DNA from: Amanita rubescens
Lineage: Eukaryota > Basidiomycota > Agaricomycetes > Agaricales > Amanitaceae
Reading direction: 5' to 3'
Length of the DNA stretch: 64,000 nucleotides
Assembly (NCBI GenBank): GCA_015039365.1
Contig: WION01000164.1
Coordinates: forward strand, 1-64,000
Made by a program: the position numbers and the translations under genes. This document shows positions 25,109-38,069 of the stretch, one piece after another. Under the pieces are notes generated by a model, which had not been told where the DNA came from, ran no database searches, and worked only from the letters and a program-made list of their open reading frames with translations. Every line of letters begins with the position of its first letter. Positions within the stretch are counted from its first letter, which is position 1.

Positions 25109-25600
25109 GAGGGAAAGTGTAGTAAGTTGAAAGCTTGACTCGTTTAAACGGGCAGGAGCTTAGTCAGCGATGGCATCCAAAATAGTTACCGGGCCATTTA
25201 ACCCATCAACAAAAGTTAGGTCCCGGCGATTAATGGGCTAGTCCGATTTTAATCTGAGGCAGTCCAATTTAGATTACCCCAAGTAGATCATAATACGATT
25301 GGTGACATTGATTACATTAAAGTTCATGTATATTATTTACAATGAGTACCAATAGCAAGACAACATCATGGTGTGCAGGAATGGGACTTTTCGGTAAGGT
25401 AACAAGAGAGTGTCCAAGAAAGAAAGCGAACGAGGTAGCATTGTCGGCGTCGCAACCGTCGTCGTGCTCGGCGGCGCTGGAGGTTGTATTCAGGGGCCGC
25501 TAGTAAAACACGACGCGTCGGTGTTGTCGGAATCGTACTCACGTGTGGTTACAGTGGTGGACACTGGAGGTGTAGTTACTAGTGCTGAGCGCTGAGTAAT
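25109..25600. other. Upstream region of the two-module esterase gene
   Basis: No supported gene. The part next to the esterase start ('ggagcttagtcagcgat' at about 25,148) recurs upstream of the single-module gene at about 36,932, so the esterase promoters were duplicated along with the genes. Confidence 0.35.
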
Positions 25601-25635
25601 GGTTAGACGTGTCGTCCAAAGACTTGCCTTCGTCA

Positions 25636-26313
25636 TCACTGGCGCTCTCCGTTTCCTCCTCCGGTTTTTCCGCTTCCTCCCCTCGGAATATCTTCAAGAT
25701 TAATAATAATAATTCGGCTCTGCTTGCTCATCATCGCTCTCACCGTCACCAGGCTCGTTTTTGTCTTTGGTTGTCCGAGTATCTTCTGGTACGTCGGGCG
25801 CGAGACCCGCGTTATCCACAACGGTTTCATGTTGAAAAACATCGAGAGTCACAGGAGGAAACTCTTCCCTGTAGCGCGCAGGTATGCGACGCCCGCGCGC
25901 CACGCGCCGAGCGTTTGAGCCTGCCGGAACATCGGACTGAATTTCTGGCGTGACGATATCATTCTAGTCATAGATTAGATTAAAGAATAATAATAATAAT
26001 AAGTGGAACGTACCATCTGAATGTCGTTTGTCGCATCGGCCAAATGAACAAATGGGCCTTCCTCTTCGAAGCGAGGACTCGGACCAGGTCCTTCCTGTAC
26101 TGCAGGGCTAACGACCTGTGTTGGTCCTCGCATGAAACGACTCCTGTCAATTGGACCTCTAGGCATTATTTTGGTCGTACGCCTCAGAGCATCTTTGTAC
26201 GTCTGACAATGACGTCGATGATTTGCAAGGCCCCTTGCGTTTTTAGCAACAAAGCTGCACAGACAATAGTTTTCGCGAGAAGACATAGAGGAGTCGCCAG
26301 CAGGACAAGTTGA
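25636..26313 (-). pseudogene. Transposase N-terminal-like fragment
   Basis: On the minus strand a first exon starts at about 26,290 with C-L-C-S-F-V-A-K-N-A-R-G-L-A-N-H-R-R-H-C, an incomplete C2H2-like finger. A second exon (about 25,960-25,700) contains R-G-R-R-I-P-A-R-Y-R-E-E-F-P-P. A finger followed by an 'R-x-x-R-x-P-x-R-Y-R' line reminds me of the N-terminal region of Plavaka/KDZ-type basidiomycete transposases, but this is recollection, not a search. The catalytic part is absent, so I read it as a remnant wedged between two esterase genes. Confidence 0.35.
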
Positions 26314-26415
26314 GTAAAACGTGAGTCTGCACTCGAATTTACGCCAGTGCAGTGCCGTTTGAACTTGTGCCGCGTCCGATAATAATACGTGGCTCACACA
26401 GGCCCGGGAGACCAT

Positions 26416-26775
26416 AAACCTGGGTTAATATTATAACGTGCCTCGCCTTAAAATTCGTCTCTCGCATCACCCTTTCAAAGAACACCTTAGTGCAAGCGCA
26501 GACATTATCATCGATGCACTTCATTCTGTGCACTGATCATAACACCAATGCGCACCGAACTGTAAACATTAATTCTCAGGGACGCAGCTTTCGGCTACAG
26601 ATCATGGCAAAAGTTTGTGCTCACTGCCCATCACCCAGATGAAATGGCTGGTATGATAGACTATATATTTCTCATGTGGCTCCAGGAAGCCTCACCGCCG
26701 TACCCAGGACAAATAGATTTCAGTTCAACATTCAGCATTTAGTATTTTATGTTTATCGTCACTTGCCACTGGGCG
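26416..26775. other. Intergenic, 3' side of the three-module esterase gene
   Basis: About 360 bp without a supported gene. It holds an 'attcagcatttagtattttatg' A/T-rich stretch close to the esterase stop. Confidence 0.3.
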
Positions 26776-29700
26776 TTACGAGTAACGCATATTTGTCGTG
26801 GTAAAAGTGTGCCCACAGAGCGGGTATGTGATGCTCTCTGTCGACTGGGAGGATCCACGTTCATAGATCCCCAGCGTGTCATCGTACTCCTTGTCCACAG
26901 ACCATTCGATTCTCTTGTTCCTCGTCAACTTCAGCACGTCGCTAGAACCTCGTTTAGGCTCGGGTTCCTGAGCGCTTAACGCTGCCGTTTCGCCCTGTAC
27001 TGCTTTCAACCAGCTGCGTGCAACTTCGATCTGCTCCGATGTCATGAATGGAGTCAGTAATGACCAAATAGCTCTGTCCGTGGGAGGCGTCACACAACCT
27101 ATGTGTCCATCAATAAGCCCGAGGATTGAATAGAGATTATTTAGAATATACCATTAGGGCGGAGTTGCTCGGGTGTCCACTCAATTAGATATCTGATGAC
27201 CGGGAAGCCTGCTGCCAAAAGGTCTCTTTGCAATATCCGAATCGGAAGATGGACCAGAGCACAGCTCAAGGCTTGACCAAACAGCCTCTGTGCCACTTCC
27301 GGGTCCTCGTCATTGGAGATCTCCCTGAAACATAACATGAGCCTGTTAACGATACGTTCGGGGAAATGTTTCGTCAAATGTCTTTTAACGTCTTGCGGGG
27401 AGGATATTGGGTGTGAAACCGAATAGATATACCATTCGTCCTTCAGTTCACCAACCATGACGTTCCGAACACCTCGCTCCCTTAAGCCACGAGCGAAATC
27501 TCCCTGCTTTTGCCTTTCCATGGGGCCAGGTTCCGTGTGTATCCAATCGTTTGATAGGCACGCTCGAAAGATCCCATGTTCGATTCCCAGTACCTCAGAT
27601 TCGATCACCTTCGTGATAGCTGTCCAGGGGACTTTCACAGGATCTCTCAAGGTATCCAGAATATCGTCCGAATATGGCTTTAATTTCAGTGCCTTGCATA
27701 ATGCGTCGAATTGCGGCTGCAGTCCCTCATCATTCCTTGGATTTAACCTGATCATTTGATTAACGATGAAACAACCGCAAAACATATAAACGCACATCAT
27801 GGCATTAGATTGGAGAACAGCGGATTGGAATGGTGCACGTTCCCCTTCAGGTAGGCAGGATACTTTATGCAGTTGTTGATGGATCGAATGTGAGCTTGGG
27901 TCGCAAAGAGAGCCTAAATCGCGAAAGCATGAGGGGAAAAGAAGGTACCTGATACTCGAAGTTCTCACCTATCGAATGGCCCTGGAGTTGTATGTTATCA
28001 GGGTCCCCTGCGACGATAAACTTATGACCACATCTATCAAACTGCGAAGGGGGAACACACCTCCGAACGATTCAATGTTTAACTTGATCCATTGCAACGC
28101 CAGCCATTGGTCTTTGAATCCATAATTTCCAGTTAATTTTGGCTTGTGAGATGCTAGGAATCCGAATGCGGAAAGTCGATAGCCGATGTTGACCCATACT
28201 TCAGACATCTCAGCGCAGACATACTGCGCTTGAGCGGATACGGCATGCGGAGAACCAAATTGAAGGAATCTAATTGGATCGCATGTTACGATACCTTCAC
28301 GCGACGAGGAAACCGCTTACCCTTCATGGAAGTAAACTTTTACAGGGAATTTTTGTTGAGTAGGGAAAGATGGCGGAATAAAGAGGTTGAGAAATAGACT
28401 TGAAAACTGAGATCAGTAAAGTCGCTAAGTGTCATCTTGTGAGACATACGGATTCTCAGTGGGCTGTCCAAGCCCAACCCTTCGTTTGTAAGGCACGTCT
28501 GTATGATCTAATCAGACATCACGGATCTACTACTCTGGTCAATTTCGACGTACTTTCTGCTTCTCCATCATAATTCGGCTGAGCAGCATCTGTGGGAAAT
28601 GGTTATCACTTGTTCCATTCATCAAAGATAATAAACCCCACATGATGTTTCCTTGATATATTCTTTCTCTTCGTATCGATAACCAATAGGCAACGGTTCA
28701 GGATCCGTAAACCGCTTGGGAGGAAGGGCATAGGGGATCTCTGTTCATGCTTTTCGTTATAATCTCGTCAAGCAAGTAAATCAAAAGAGTTATACCTAGA
28801 AACACCGCAACACCATTGGAAGTTCGCCCACCGATAATTGGCCCATAACGCGTAGCGACAGAAATGCGGTCATTACTCTGAGTTAATTGGTCTTGAAGAT
28901 GTGTGACATCGTAAACCACAGGTACAGGCAGGGCTGGAATGCCACGAGGATATTTAGCTACCGCGTCAACGATTGACCCATACTCTTGACCCCATTCGAT
29001 TTTCCTGTCCTTTTTCAAGCACAGTAAAGTTCTAGAATTCCGTCTAGACTCGGGCTTCTGCGCCTTCAATGTTGCAACTTCGTCCTGTACTGCTTTCAAC
29101 CAACTGCGGGTGACATCGACCTGGTCCGATGTCATAAGCGGAGTAAAGAATGACCAGATAAACCTGTCGGAGGCACCCGGAACATGTCCTTGATTTTCTT
29201 TTTGTTGGGGACAATCGTCTGCCACAGTGCATACCTCGTGATCTACGTAGTCATAGATAAGTCATGGCCTTGAATGAAAGATATTATCAGACATACTATT
29301 TGGGCGGAGTTGTTCGGGTATCCACTCGATTCGATATCTCATGACGGGAAAGCCTGCTGCCAATAGGTCTTTGTGCAGTAATCGAATTGGAAGATGGACT
29401 AGCCCGGCCGCCAGGAACCTGCTAAGCAGTATCGTCATATCTACCCTTTTCTTGGCTTCACCGAAACATTTTATAATGTTGTTGGCGATACGGTCAGGGA
29501 AATATCTCTCCAAAATTTCCCCAATGTCGAGCGGTGAGTAATATATTGGATGTGAAAATGAATAGTTATACCACTCGTCCGACACTTCGCCGACCACAAT
29601 GCTCTGAATTCCTCGTTCCCGTAAGCCACGAGCGAATTCACCGTTGCGTTGCCTCTCCATTGGCCCTGGTTCCGTTTGAATCCAATCGGCTGATAAGCAG

Positions 29701-32700
29701 GCTCGGAAAATCCCGTGTTTGATTCCTAATGCCTCGGTTTCGACCACCTTCATGATCTCCGTCCACGGAACTTTAACAGGGTCCCTCAAGATATCTAGAA
29801 TATCCGATGAATCCGGGTCTAATTTCAATGCTTTGCATAGTGCGTCGAACTGCGGTTGCAGTTCCTCTGCAGTCTTCGGATCTGACCTAATCATTTGATT
29901 AATGATGAAACGGTCACGGAATACAGATACGCGCACAGCATGGCATTAGATTGGAGTATAGCGGATTGGAATGGTGCATGTTCCCCTTCAGGCAAGCAAG
30001 ACGCTCTATGCAATTGTTGGTGGATCGAATGAGAGCTTAAATCACAATAAGAGCCTTAATCGCAAAAGGCATTAGCTGTAGAAGAAAAAAGCACCTAACG
30101 CTGGAAATTCTTACCCGCAGAATGGCCCTGGATTTGTATGTTATCAGGGTCTCCTGTCAGAATAAATATGTACCGAAGTCCAACGAACAGCGAAAGGATT
30201 TCGCACCTCCGAACGATTCAATGTTTGCCTTGATCCATTGCAGCGCAAGCCATTGATCTTTGAATCCATAATTTCCAGTCAATTTTGGTTTATGAGACGC
30301 TAGGAATCCGAATGCAGAAAGTCGATAGCCGATGTTGACCCATACTTCAGACATCTCAGCGCAGACGTACTGCGAGGCTTGAGCGGAAAGTGCATGTGGA
30401 GAACCCGATTGAAGAAATCTGATTGCATCGCGTATGACGATAACCTCTGAAGGTGATGAAGAAAAAGCTTACCCTTCGTGGAAGTAAACTTTCACGGGGA
30501 ACTTCTGTTGAGAAGGGAAAGATGGCGGAACGTAGATGTTGAGAAACAGACTTGGAAAATGCAATTAGTCACGTCGGGTGTCTATTCTTTTGAGACGTAC
30601 GGATTCTCAGTGGGCTGTCCAAGCCCAACCCGATGTTTGTGGGGCAGGCCTGCATTATCTAATCAGACATCACCTATATATAAGGCTAATTTCGACGGAC
30701 TTGTTTCCTGCCCATCACTGCAATTTGGCTGAACGGCATCTGAGAGAATCGGTTATCATGTTGATCATACTCAAAGTCAACGCAACCTCACAAGAATTTT
30801 CCTTGATATATTCTTTTTCTTCATATTGATGATCAGGAGGAAGAGGTTCGGGATCCGTAAACCGCTTGGGAGGTAGAGCATAAGGTATCTCTGTTTGACG
30901 CTTGTTATAATCCGATCAAGCGATTACATGAAAGGGTCATACCTAGAAACACTGCAATTCTACTGGACGTTCGCCCACCGATAACTCGGTCCATAACGCG
31001 TAACGACCGAAATACGGTCATTATTCCGACGTAACTCGTCCTGAAGACGAGTAACATTGCGGGCGACGGGTGTAGGGATAGCTGGAATGCCACGAGAATA
31101 TTTGGCTACCAGGGCACCGGAGGACCCGTCATCCACGGACCATTGAATTTTATGGGATTTTGTTAACGTCAGTATGGCGCTAGAACTTCGCTTAGACTCG
31201 GGCTTCTGCGCCTTCAATGCTGTAACTTCGTCTTGCAATGTTTTCAACCAAATGCGGGCGACATCAACCTGGTCCGATGTCATAAGTGGAGTTAACAACG
31301 ACCAGATAACTCGGTCCGAGGCATGCGGGACATGTCCTTTAATTTTTTCTTTTTCTTCTTTTTCCGGACGATAGCCTATCATAGCGCATATGTGGTCTAC
31401 GAGCCGATCGACATTGATTCCACCTTTCGGTTTAAAGACATTATCAAACACCTTCTCTGGATGGAGTTGCTCGGGTATCCACTCGATGCGATATCTCATA
31501 ACGGGAAAGTCCGCTGCCAAAAGGTCTTTGTGCAATAACCGAATTGGAAGATGGACCAGCCCGTACGCCAAGAGTGAACCGAACAGCATCTTCGCTTCTG
31601 CTTCATTCTTGCTTTCATCAAAGCATCTTATGAGCTTGTTGGAAACGGAGTCGGGGAAATATCTCCTCAAAGTTGGTCCAACATCTTGAGGAGAAGATAT
31701 CGAGTGCGAAAATGAATAATTGTACCATTCGTCCGACACTTCACCGACCACGATGCTCTGAACTCCCCGCTCCCGCAAGCCACGAGCGAATTGCCCGTTG
31801 CGTTGCCTTTCCATTGGCCCTGGTTCCGTCTGTATCCAATCGTCTGATAAACACGCGCGGAAGATTCCATGTTCAACTCCCAATGCCTCGGTTTCGATAA
31901 CCTTCGTAATTTCCATCCATGGAACTTTAACAGGGTCCCTCAAGGTATCCAGAATATCCGGTGATTCCGGGTTTAATTTCAATGCTTTGCAAAACGCGTC
32001 GAATTGCGGCTGCAGTTCCTCTGGGATCTTCGGATCCGACCTAATCATTCGATTAGCGATGAAACGGTAACGAAATAGAGAAACGCTCACAGCATGGCAT
32101 TAGATTGAAGTATGGCGCATTGAAATGGAGCATAATCCCCATCTGGTAGGCAAGATGCTCTATGCAGTTGTTGGTGGATCGAGTGAGAGCCTAAATCGCG
32201 AAAAGAGCCTTAATCGCAAAAAGAATTAGTAGAATAAAGGTGCTTGATACTCGAGATTCTTACCTGCAGAATGGCCTTGGATTTGTATGTTATCAGGGTC
32301 CCCTGCGATAATAAACTGGTACCCATGTCTATCGAATTGCGAGAGGGAACCCACCTCCGAACGATTCGATGTTCGCCTTGATCCATTTCAGTGCAAGCCA
32401 TTGATCCTTAAATCCATAATTTCCGTTCAATTTTGGCTTATGAGACGCAAGAAATCCGAATGCAGAGAGTCGATAGCCGATATTGACCCACACTTCAGAC
32501 ATCTCTGCGCAGACATACTGCGCTTGAGCGGACAGAGCATGTGGAGAACCATATTGAAGGAATCTGATGGCATCGCATATTACGATAACCTCCGATGGCA
32601 ACAAGGAGACGCTTACCCTTGGTGGAAGTAAACTTTTACGGGAAACTTTTGCTGAGTAGGGAAAGACGGCGGGATGAAGACATTGAGAAATAGACTTGAA

Positions 32701-33215
32701 AAATGGATCAGTCCAGTTGCTGGATGCCTATTCTTTGCGACTTACGGATTTTCCGTGGGTTGTCCGAGCCCAACCCTATGCTCGTAAGGTACGCCTGCAC
32801 GATCTGATCAGAGATCGCGAATATATTCAAGGCTAATTGCGACACACTTGTTGCTTGCCTATCACAATTCGGCTGAGCGGCATCTGCGTCGGAACTGGTC
32901 ATCACATTGATCGTAGATCGAAATCAATTCAACCCACAAAATGTTTCTTCAATATATTCTCTCTCCTCATATCGATGATCGGGAGGCAGAGGTTCAGGAT
33001 CCGTAAAGCGCTTGGGCGGCAGAGCATACGGTATCTCTGTCGGTGTTTCAAGTTGTCATGATCGCACCAAAAGATTCCATCGAAAGAGCCATACCTAGAA
33101 ATACCGCGGCACCGTTTGAAGTTCGCCCTCCGATAACTGATCCATAACGCGTAGCGACCGAAACACGGTTACTATTCTGACTCAGTTCGTTCTGTAAATG
33201 AGTGAGATAAGCCAT
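26776..33215 (-). CDS. Three-module carboxylesterase-like gene (E5-E4-E3), one frameshift
   Basis: Three carboxylesterase-like modules follow one another on the minus strand: E5 33,215 to about 31,060, E4 to about 28,913, E3 to 26,776. At both junctions the C-terminal block runs through an R-G-I-P-A-(L/I)-P linker into the next N-terminal block. E4-to-E3 is open at 28,698-29,225. In E5-to-E4 one extra base at about 30,986 (ataactcggtcc against ataactggtcc in other copies) breaks the frame. Elbows: E5 and E4 Q-G-H-S-A-G, E3 Q-G-H-S-I-G. The His in the (V/I)-x-H-x-x-D-R motif is kept in E5 (V-P-H-A-S-D), is Gly in E4 (V-P-G-A-S-D) and Pro in E3 (V-T-P-P-T-D). Oxyanion motifs: H-Q-G in E5, H-E-G in E4 and E3. 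Either a decaying fusion gene or three adjacent genes lacking starts. Confidence 0.6.
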
Positions 33216-33410
33216 GCGTGGGGGCGTGTCAGTTGTGCCAGACGAAAGAGGATCGTAGTCACGGGTCGCTTTAATTTCGGCTTTCCAAATAGTTACCGGG
33301 CTTCACTCCAATAACGATCAGCAATGGAAGCGAATAAACTTTATTGGGCGCAGGGCATTGTCATGAGATACTGTGAAGGCACGAAGTATGCGGAAAAAGT
33401 CATTGAGTAC

Positions 33411-34702
33411 CTAATATATACTTGGTGCATCGTGCTCAGTATCACTTGACTGAGAGGCTGGGCACGAAGTAAAAGTTACGCTCTCCAGGCACCGAGGACC
33501 TTTACGCGCCGAGTAATTGTCTCCAAGATGGATTGCGGCTGACGCAATGACTGGTACATTGCAGACAATCAGAGAAGTGCAGTTCTGTCAGAATTGAATG
33601 TCAGCTCGTTGTTCAAAACTGGTTGATGCGAACTAACCTCGACGATGGCAGCTATTACAAGTCTTGGGCCGCCGGCGGTCAGGATATAAAGGGCATGCAC
33701 AAGCGAGACGATCGTCGTTACCATGCACGTAGAGAATATTGCTACCAACCGGTAGCGCAGCCACTTGTCACGAATGTTCCGGAAAAGGCATATTGGCGTT
33801 ATGAGCAACGTCAGATCGGCAAGGACATCAGCTAGGGATAGGTATTATATACAAGCGAAGAACATAGGTAAATGAGCACATACTAACTAACTGAAGTAGA
33901 GCAACTTGAAGGCCAACGTGGCATTGCGGAGGTTTGAGTGACTTCCACTTTCGTTGAGGCTCGCAGATCCAGAAAATTTGCGCAACGAGAAGCACGCAGA
34001 CGAAAGCGAAAATGTAGGCATTGAAGATCAGATACTTTCGTCTTATCGGGTTGGGGTCGATCCGAATAATGGAAAAGAGCAGTGACAACCGGGCTGACCT
34101 TTCAATAATCGGTAACCGATTATCCAGAAGCAGATAGAAAATTCGTACCATATAGTAAGATAGAACGTGATCGCCATGAGGTAGTATCTAGCAACTCCTA
34201 GTCTTGCCTGGATCGACTCTAGATGTAAAAAAGAATCAGCGGGGGTAATGGGAGTAGGACGCGATCTCTATTTACCTAATGGCAAGAAAACGGCGGTGAG
34301 TTGGATAACCAAGGATAGCATAGAGAAGGTTGCTGATGCCTAAAGACGCGGTCAATCAAGTTAATCTGGATACTTTGACGCCAAATAGCACACATCGTCA
34401 GCCCATAGTCTTCCCATGCGCAGCGCCAAGCGGATTAAAGTCGAGCATATCGCAAGTGACGAACACACAAGAGAGGTAACTGGTCATGATCCAATGTCAG
34501 TAACTTGAACGCAATTGAGTGTAGATTGGTAGGGTACCTTCAACACCTGAGAGACACCGCGGCATGCAAGACTGTGGTCCAAGGCAGCCATTTCACAACA
34601 AGTTGAATCCGTCGGAGGCTGACAATTACTATGCCGCGACATGGCAAGTGGCAACCCTTTAGCCAAACAGACAAATATAATGGAAAATAGGGTAAAATAC
34701 AC
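33411..34702 (-). CDS. Fungal 7TM integral membrane protein
   Basis: Exons on the minus strand start at 34,702 (signal-like M-Y-F-T-L-F-S-I-I-F-V-C-L, low end 34,538) and end at a stop at 33,411. Readable blocks are L-R-M-G-R-L-W-A-D-D-V, A-R-Y-Y-L-M-A-I-T-F-Y-L-T-I-W, S-I-I-R-I-D-P-N-P-I-R-R-K, L-L-V-A-Q-I-F-W-I-C-E, and A-D-V-L-A-D-L-T-L-L-I-T-P-I-C. Short loops, a W-A-D-D motif after the second helix and W-x-C before an extracellular loop are typical of a large fungal 7TM family with no assigned ligand. The tail (V-I-A-S-A-A-I-H-L-G-D-N-Y) ends in a Ser-rich segment. It sits between the three-module and single-module esterase genes in the same direction. Confidence 0.65.
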
Positions 34703-34827
34703 TATCGTTGGCCTCTCAGTAAGCTCACTGGCTGCGGTCTTTCATTACAGAACAAGGTACAGCTGAACTGGTACTGATATGAAATTACAGGTTACCCAGA
34801 CTCGGTATCATGTGTTCTCGCCCTCTC

Positions 34828-36883
34828 TCATCCCTCTTCGGAATACTTACTGAGGAGCTGATTGTAGTTTTTGTCTATAGACCATTCGATGCTCTTGTCC
34901 TTCGCCAACTTCAATACAGCATCAGGATTCCGTCTAATAGGCGGATTCTGCACCCTCAATGCTGCGGCTTCAGCCTGCACTGATTTCAACCAATTCCGGG
35001 CGACATCGACCTGATCGGAAGTCATGAGTGGTGTCAATAATGACCAAATAGCCCTGTCCGTGGTATGTGTCACGTAACCTATATTCATAGATGAGTTCTA
35101 TGCAGCTTTGAAAATAAAAGACGTAATCGGGCGTACCATCAGGGCGGAGTTGCTCGGGTGTCCACTCGATTAGGTATCTCATGGCCGGGAAACCTGCTGC
35201 TAACAGATCTCTGTGCAATAACCGCGCTGGAATATGGACCAGCGCGCTGCTCAAGATCCTGCCAAACAGCTCCTTCGCTTCTTCCTGGCTCGCGTCGTCA
35301 GGTAACGATTTGAAGCATCGTGTGAGCCTCTCGATGATGGCGTCGGAGAAATGTCTCTTCACATTCGGTATAATATCACGCGGGGAGGATATCGGGTGCG
35401 AAAGCGAATAGATATACCATTCGTCAACGACATCGCCGACCACGATGCACTGTACTCCTCGCGCCCGTAAACCACGAGCGAAATCGCCGTTACGTTGCCT
35501 TTCCATGGGGCCCGGAGATGTATGTATCCAATCGTCTGATAAACAGGCTCGGAAGGTTCCATACTGGACTCCCAATACATCGGTTTCGATAACCTTCGTG
35601 ATCTCCGTCCAAGGGACCTTGACAGGATCTCTCAAGGTATCCAGAATATCTGGTGAATCCGAGTTTAGCTTCAATGCCTGGCAGAACGCGCGGAATTGCG
35701 GCCTCAATTCTTGGGGGGTCTTGGGGTCTGATCTAATTATCTTATCAACGATGAAAATGTCATGAATGGACATCCACGTACAGGATAGCATTGGATTGAA
35801 GTATAGCTGATTGAAACGGGGCATATTGCCCTTCGGGTAGGCAAGACACTCTATGCAGTTGTTGGTGGATCGAATGGGAACCTAAACGAAAAAGGGTCTG
35901 AGTAGGGGGGTGACTGACGTTAGGAAGTCTTACCTGCCGAAAGGCCTTGGAGCTGGATGTCATCGGGATCCCCTGCGACAATAAATTTCAACTTAAATCG
36001 CATCTATGGCACACCGCCGGACAAACGCACCTCCGAACGATTCGATGTTTGACTTGATCCATTGCTGCGCGAGCGATTGATCTTTGAAACCATAATTTCC
36101 ACTTAGTCGCGGCTTATCGCAAGCAAGGAACCCAAAGGCGGAGAGCCGGTAGCCGATGTTGACCCATATTTCGGATCTCTCGGCAGAGATATATTGCGCT
36201 TGAGCCGACAGAGCATGCGGAGAACCAAATTGAAGAAATCTGATCACATCGTGTTACGTCGTAACTCCTGCTTGGGATAGGATACTGCTTACCCTCCATG
36301 GAAGTACACCTTCACAGGGAACTTCTTCTGGGTAGGAAAAGATGGCGGTACGAAGATATTGAGAAATAGACTTGAAAAAATTGAATTAGTCAAATTGCTG
36401 GACGCCAATTCTTAGTAACATACGGGTTCTCCGTGGGTTGTCCAAGTCCGACCCTGTGTTCGTAAGGTACGCCTACATGGCTCGATCAAATATCCCAAAA
36501 TCTAATCAATTTCGACGTACGTGCGGCTTGCCCATCATTATTTGGCTGAGCGGCATCTAAATGGAACTATTATTATTGATTACACAGTAGAGTCGATATA
36601 ATCGTACATGATATTTCCTTGATGTATTCTCTGTCCTCGTATCGATGGCTAGGGGGCAAGGGTTCGGGGTCCGTGAACCGCTTGGGAGGAAGAGCATAGG
36701 GTATCTCTGTTGACGTCTCTTGTTACAATCGTGCCGAATCAGTAAGGACGTCGAAGGATCACCTAGAAAAACCACAACTCCGTTGGAAGTTCGTCCTCCA
36801 GTAACTGGTCCATACTGCGTAACGACCGACATGCGGTCATTATTCTGACTCAATTCGTTCTGTAAATGGGTGAGGTTAGCCAT
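34828..36883 (-). CDS. Single-module carboxylesterase-like protein (E6)
   Basis: The minus-strand gene starts M-A-N-L-T-H-L-Q (ATG at 36,883; exon low end 36,763). The next exons encode P-Y-A-L-P-P-K-R-F, then V-P-Y-E-H-R-V-G-L-G-Q-P-T-E-N-P, then V-K-V-Y-F-H-G-G. Next are V-N-I-G-Y-R-L-S-A-F-G-F-L and W-I-K-S-N-I-E-S-F-G-G, the elbow Q-G-L-S-A-G (about 35,940), I-V-V-G-D-V-V-D-E-W, and V-T-H-T-T-D-R-A-I-W with the His candidate. The stop is at 34,828. This is the only module here with the standard oxyanion H-G-G, although its elbow has Leu instead of the usual Glu or His. Type-B carboxylesterases are alpha/beta hydrolases acting on ester bonds; the substrate is unknown, and I see no convincing signal peptide. 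Confidence 0.78.
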
Positions 36884-37049
36884 GGGTGGTGTTGTGCTGG
36901 CAGACGAACTTCGAGTTTGAAGCTTGAATAGCGGAGCTTAGTCAGCGATTCAAAGTTATTTTCGGTCCGAACCAGCCTCCAATAATCATGTACGATTTTT
37001 GAATTGATACGGATAGTGAAGAGGAAACAAATTGGGTAGGCCAATGATT

Positions 37050-37190
37050 GCGAATGCAGATACGAAAACTATGGGAAGAAAGTCATCGGGCGGCTGATAT
37101 ACTCTCGTTGTCACCGCGCTCATCATGGGAGTAAATGCTAAGCTCTCCCGACACAGAGGAGCTTTGCGCCCCGGGTATTGGGTGTGGTCG
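37050..37190 (-). pseudogene. Relic of the 7TM gene 3' end
   Basis: The sequence 36,890-37,190 follows, in order, the interval 33,220-33,510 between an esterase start and the 7TM C-terminus ('ctgatatactctcg' against 'ctaatatatacttgg', and 'gaggagctttgcgccccg' against 'gaggacctttacgcgccg'). It shows that esterase and 7TM genes were duplicated as one unit. Confidence 0.45.
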
Positions 37191-37815
37191 GAGCTTCAAG
37201 CTAATAGATCTGGTTTTGCCTCAGCATGTTGGCAATGGCGGGAAAACAGATGGGTAATAACGCACGGGAGTAGTACGGACGTTGAGTCTAAGGTAGCCTG
37301 ACCCCCATATGAGGATTTTATTTGCTTAGTGCTCTTCGCCGGTTGCATCGGACTAAGTCGACGTTCGCCCGGGCATCCTGGCAATTGTGGAGGCAAAAAG
37401 AGCTGAGGGATATAGTACTATTACTAACGAGTCCAACCACACGGCTCCAGCTGGGAGCCAAAAATTGGTCTCCGCTCGATTCAGTGCGGCTCCACAGGTC
37501 CTGGTCTGACAGCTCCGTTGAATCTCCGACTCGACAGAGTGTCCAATTGCGTACGATTTGGCTACTCTGCTTGGAACGTTACCCTACCGCGTGCAAAGTT
37601 CTGAAAATCGTCCCCCGCACTACGAATCCTCTCTCCCTTCGCTGCCACCTGAAGTTACGGCCAGATCATCGCACGAAAGAGTCACGGTCGACTCAGCACG
37701 ATATTGGCAACTGATCGGTCCTTTAAACCTGGTTACCATCTGCACTTCATGTAAGTACCAATCCAGCCACGCTGACAAATGCATTAACCTTGGAACCCGA
37801 TGCTCTAGTGCACCC
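37190..37815 (+). repeat. Block X, duplicated flank upstream of microexon gene 1
   Basis: This about 620 bp block has a diverged direct copy at 44,880-45,580. Shared stretches include 'ttgcctcagcatg', 'atttggctactct' and 'ctgcac..gtaagtac.aatccA.cca.gc'. I see no convincing gene in it. A short piece ('gggagccaaaaattgg') also recurs inverted at about 57,950, upstream of microexon gene 2, but that match is brief. Confidence 0.5.
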
Positions 37816-38069
37816 ACCAGCTCTCAAACTGCTGATCTTTGCTTGCATCTGACCCACTGTCTGGACCGATCAATCCGCCGAACTGCAGTCTGCCTCATGT
37901 AAGCGCTGACCTAGCAGTATTAAACTGGATGCACTATAATTGTCTCACACAGTCACACTAGAATTTGCATTCAATTCTACTGTGACACTTTAAGAGCTTC
38001 TGTGACCAAATTCCCCCTAGTAGCACATAATTCATAGTACCACCAGTATTCTAACACAGAACACCGGCA

